Source: Streptomyces aidingensis
GTDB lineage: Bacteria; Actinomycetota; Actinomycetes; Streptomycetales; Streptomycetaceae
Length of the DNA: 64,000 nt
Assembly: GCF_900112355.1 (NCBI RefSeq)
Contig: NZ_FOLM01000001.1
Span: forward strand, 541,276-605,275
Direction of reading: 5' to 3'
The notes under the pieces were generated by a model. That model was not told the DNA's origin. It ran no database searches and worked only from the letters and a program-made list of their open reading frames with translations. The position numbers and the translations under genes were made by a program. This document shows, in pieces, positions 62,835 to 64,000 of the stretch. Position 1 is the first letter of the stretch; the number at the start of each line of letters is the position of its first letter.

Positions 62835-63524
62835 TCACTCCGGGGGCGGGGCGGCGGCGGTGAAGGCGGCCCGGGCGAGGCGGCGGAGCAGGGCGGCGGT
62901 GGTGTCGCGGTCCGGCAGCAGGGCCCGGCGGCTCAGGTGCGGCGTGGAGTTCAGCAGGCCGAAGACCGCGTGCACGGCCGCCCGCGCCTGGTCCTCCGGC
63001 AGGGCCGGGTGGGCGGCCCGTACCACCGCCACCCACAGTTCGACGTACTGCCGCTGGAGCTGGCGCACCTGGCGCCGCTCCTCGCGCGGCAGCCGGTCCA
63101 GCTCCCGGTCGTGCAGGGTGATCAGGTCGCGGTCGTCCAGGGCGAAGTCGATGTGCCCGTCGATCAGGGCGTCCAGGGTGGCCGACGGCGGCAGGCCGGC
63201 CGCCTCGGCCCCGGCCGCCCGGCGCAGGCCGCCGTCCCGCAGCCGGCTGGAGATGCCCACCAGCAGCTCGGTCAGCATGGCGTCCTTGCCCGCGAAGTGC
63301 CGGTAGAGCGCCGGGCCGCTGATGCCGACGGCCGCCCCTATCTCGTCCACCCCCACGCCGTGGAAGCCGCGCTCGGCGAAGAGACGCCCGGCCTCCCGCA
63401 GGATCTGTTCCCGCCGGGAGGAGGCGGGGGCTGCGGTGCCGGCCGTGCCGGCCGTGCCGGCCGTGCCGGCCGTGCTGGTTGTGCTGGCTGGGGCGGAGCG
63501 GGGCTGAGCAGGCATGGAGCCCAT
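62835..63524 (-). CDS. TetR-family transcriptional regulator
   Basis: A 229-residue regulator. The N-terminal HTH is canonical: REQILREAGRLFAERGFHGV then AVGISGPALYRHFAGKDAML (about residues 38-85). It is preceded by a low-complexity TAGTAG tract from 9-bp DNA repeats. The C-terminal ligand domain is all-helical (LPREERRQVRQLQRQYVEL). The start may be ATG 63524 or ATG 63515. It is divergent from an acyl-CoA carboxylase gene with two palindromes between them, so it probably represses that catabolic operon and itself, with an acyl-CoA as inducer; this follows the usual pattern and is not proven here. Confidence 0.9.
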   Translation of the reverse strand: MGSMPAQPRSAPASTTSTAGTAGTAGTAGTAAPASSRREQILREAGRLFAERGFHGVGVDEIGAAVGISGPALYRHFAGKDAMLTELLVGISSRLRDGGLRRAAGAEAAGLPPSATLDALIDGHIDFALDDRDLITLHDRELDRLPREERRQVRQLQRQYVELWVAVVRAAHPALPEDQARAAVHAVFGLLNSTPHLSRRALLPDRDTTAALLRRLARAAFTAAAPPPE

Positions 63525-63537
63525 TGTAGACAGGCGG

Positions 63538-63582
63538 GTTAGCGGGCGTTAACCTCGGAAGGAGTGGTTAACGGATATTAAC
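63538..63582. promoter_or_regulatory. Two palindromic operator candidates for the TetR regulator
   Basis: Site 1 (63538-63553) reads GTTAGCGGGCGTTAAC, a 16-bp palindrome with one mismatched pair. Site 2 (63567-63582) reads GTTAACGGATATTAAC, with matching outer arms GTTAA/TTAAC. Centres are 29 bp apart, in the gap between the divergent start codons. Both are A/T-rich against a GC-rich background. Confidence 0.7.
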
Positions 63583-63604
63583 GCCGTCGAGGGAGGTACG
63601 GGCG

Positions 63605-64000
63605 ATGCGGGACGCGCCGGTGCTGGGCAGTACGGTCGACCCCGGGGCCGAGGCGTACCGCGCCAACGACCGCGCCCACCGGGCGCTGGTGGCCGAACTG
63701 CGCGAAAAGCTGGCCGCGGCCCGCCGGGGCGGCGGCGAACGGGCCCGCGCCCGGCACACCGCACGCGGCAAGCTGCTGCCCCGGGACCGGGTGGACACCC
63801 TGCTCGACCCCGGCTCACCGTTCCTGGAGCTGGCCCCGCTGGCCGCCGAGGGCCTGTACGGCGGCGACGCCCCGGCGGCCGGGGTGATCGCCGGCATCGG
63901 CCGGGTGTCCGGCCGGGAGGTGATGGTCGTCGCCAACGACGCCACGGTCAAGGGCGGCACCTACTACCCGATGACGGTGAAGAAGCATCTGCGCGCCCAG
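63605..64000 (+). CDS. Acyl-CoA carboxylase beta (carboxyltransferase) subunit, 3'-partial
   Basis: The first 132 codons of a biotin-dependent carboxyltransferase; the frame runs off the window. The N-terminus has the 3-methylcrotonyl-CoA or propionyl-CoA carboxylase pattern: [45 protein letters not shown], then [38 protein letters not shown]. The last stretch is most like the methylcrotonyl-CoA carboxylase (leucine catabolism) branch. GGAGG nine bases upstream fixes ATG 63605. A TetR gene and operators upstream fit an inducible amino-acid catabolism operon. Confidence 0.9.
   Translation, partial: MRDAPVLGSTVDPGAEAYRANDRAHRALVAELREKLAAARRGGGERARARHTARGKLLPRDRVDTLLDPGSPFLELAPLAAEGLYGGDAPAAGVIAGIGRVSGREVMVVANDATVKGGTYYPMTVKKHLRAQ

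Overview
The window is chromosomal DNA from a very GC-rich actinomycete. It is most likely Streptomyces or a close relative within Streptomycetaceae: there is strong G/C bias at third codon positions, frequent GTG starts, dense four-base ATGA/GTGA gene overlaps, a mycoredoxin with a CGYC active site, a WblC/WhiB7 regulator, and actinobacterial families such as UPF0182, DUF2342, DUF3618 and AdnAB. I see no insertion sequence, prophage, integrase or CRISPR array. All identifications come from reading the sequence; no search was run.

Left part (1-17 kb). A partial membrane-protein gene, an epimerase and a spherulin-4-like glycosidase form an overlapping trio that resembles the end of a Pel-like exopolysaccharide operon. 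It is followed by moeZ (sulfur-carrier activation), a stress-type trio (unknown protein, holin-like membrane protein, DUF3618), three tandem paralogous lipoprotein peptidases (family S33), and an overlapping molybdate operon (HTH-TOBE regulator, modA, modB) that has no modC. Then come a large membrane protein joining a kinase-like domain to a lysylphosphatidylglycerol-synthase-type transmembrane domain, and an alkyltransferase-like DNA repair protein.

Middle part (17-41 kb). This is a conserved actinobacterial housekeeping block in nearly the gene order I recall from the mycobacterial Rv3206c-Rv3193c region. It holds adnA, a frameshifted lipoprotein gene, adnB, nudC, mycoredoxin, uvrD2, wblC (with its autoregulatory promoter, a translated upstream ORF and an attenuator hairpin), a YgjP-like metallopeptidase, a NUDIX hydrolase, a DUF2342 protein, an SDR-type epimerase, moaE, a PDZ-Lon protease, a PPA1309 protein and UPF0182. 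It ends with an initiator tRNA-Met gene.

Right part (41-60 kb). This is an accessory metabolic region. A ROK repressor faces a ribose-type sugar ABC operon (ATPase, permease, binding protein), followed by a Gfo/Idh/MocA oxidoreductase, a sugar-phosphate-isomerase-like protein, a Tat-exported TIM-barrel protein and a secreted PQQ-type sugar dehydrogenase with a PKD domain. Next is a tightly overlapping seven-gene operon of Ebo type: an INO1-like inositol-phosphate synthase, a UbiA prenyltransferase (EboC-like), a TIM-barrel isomerase, EboA, a TatD-like hydrolase (EboB), EboE and an EboF phosphodiesterase. The INO1-like gene occupies the place of the dehydroquinate-synthase-like EboD of the cyanobacterial cluster. 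A plausible reading is a pathway that makes and moves a prenylated cyclitol or sugar phosphate; the product is unknown.

Right end (60-64 kb). A Sel1/TPR-repeat protein, a small secreted protein, and a TetR regulator divergent from the start of an acyl-CoA carboxylase beta-subunit gene, with two palindromic operator candidates between them.
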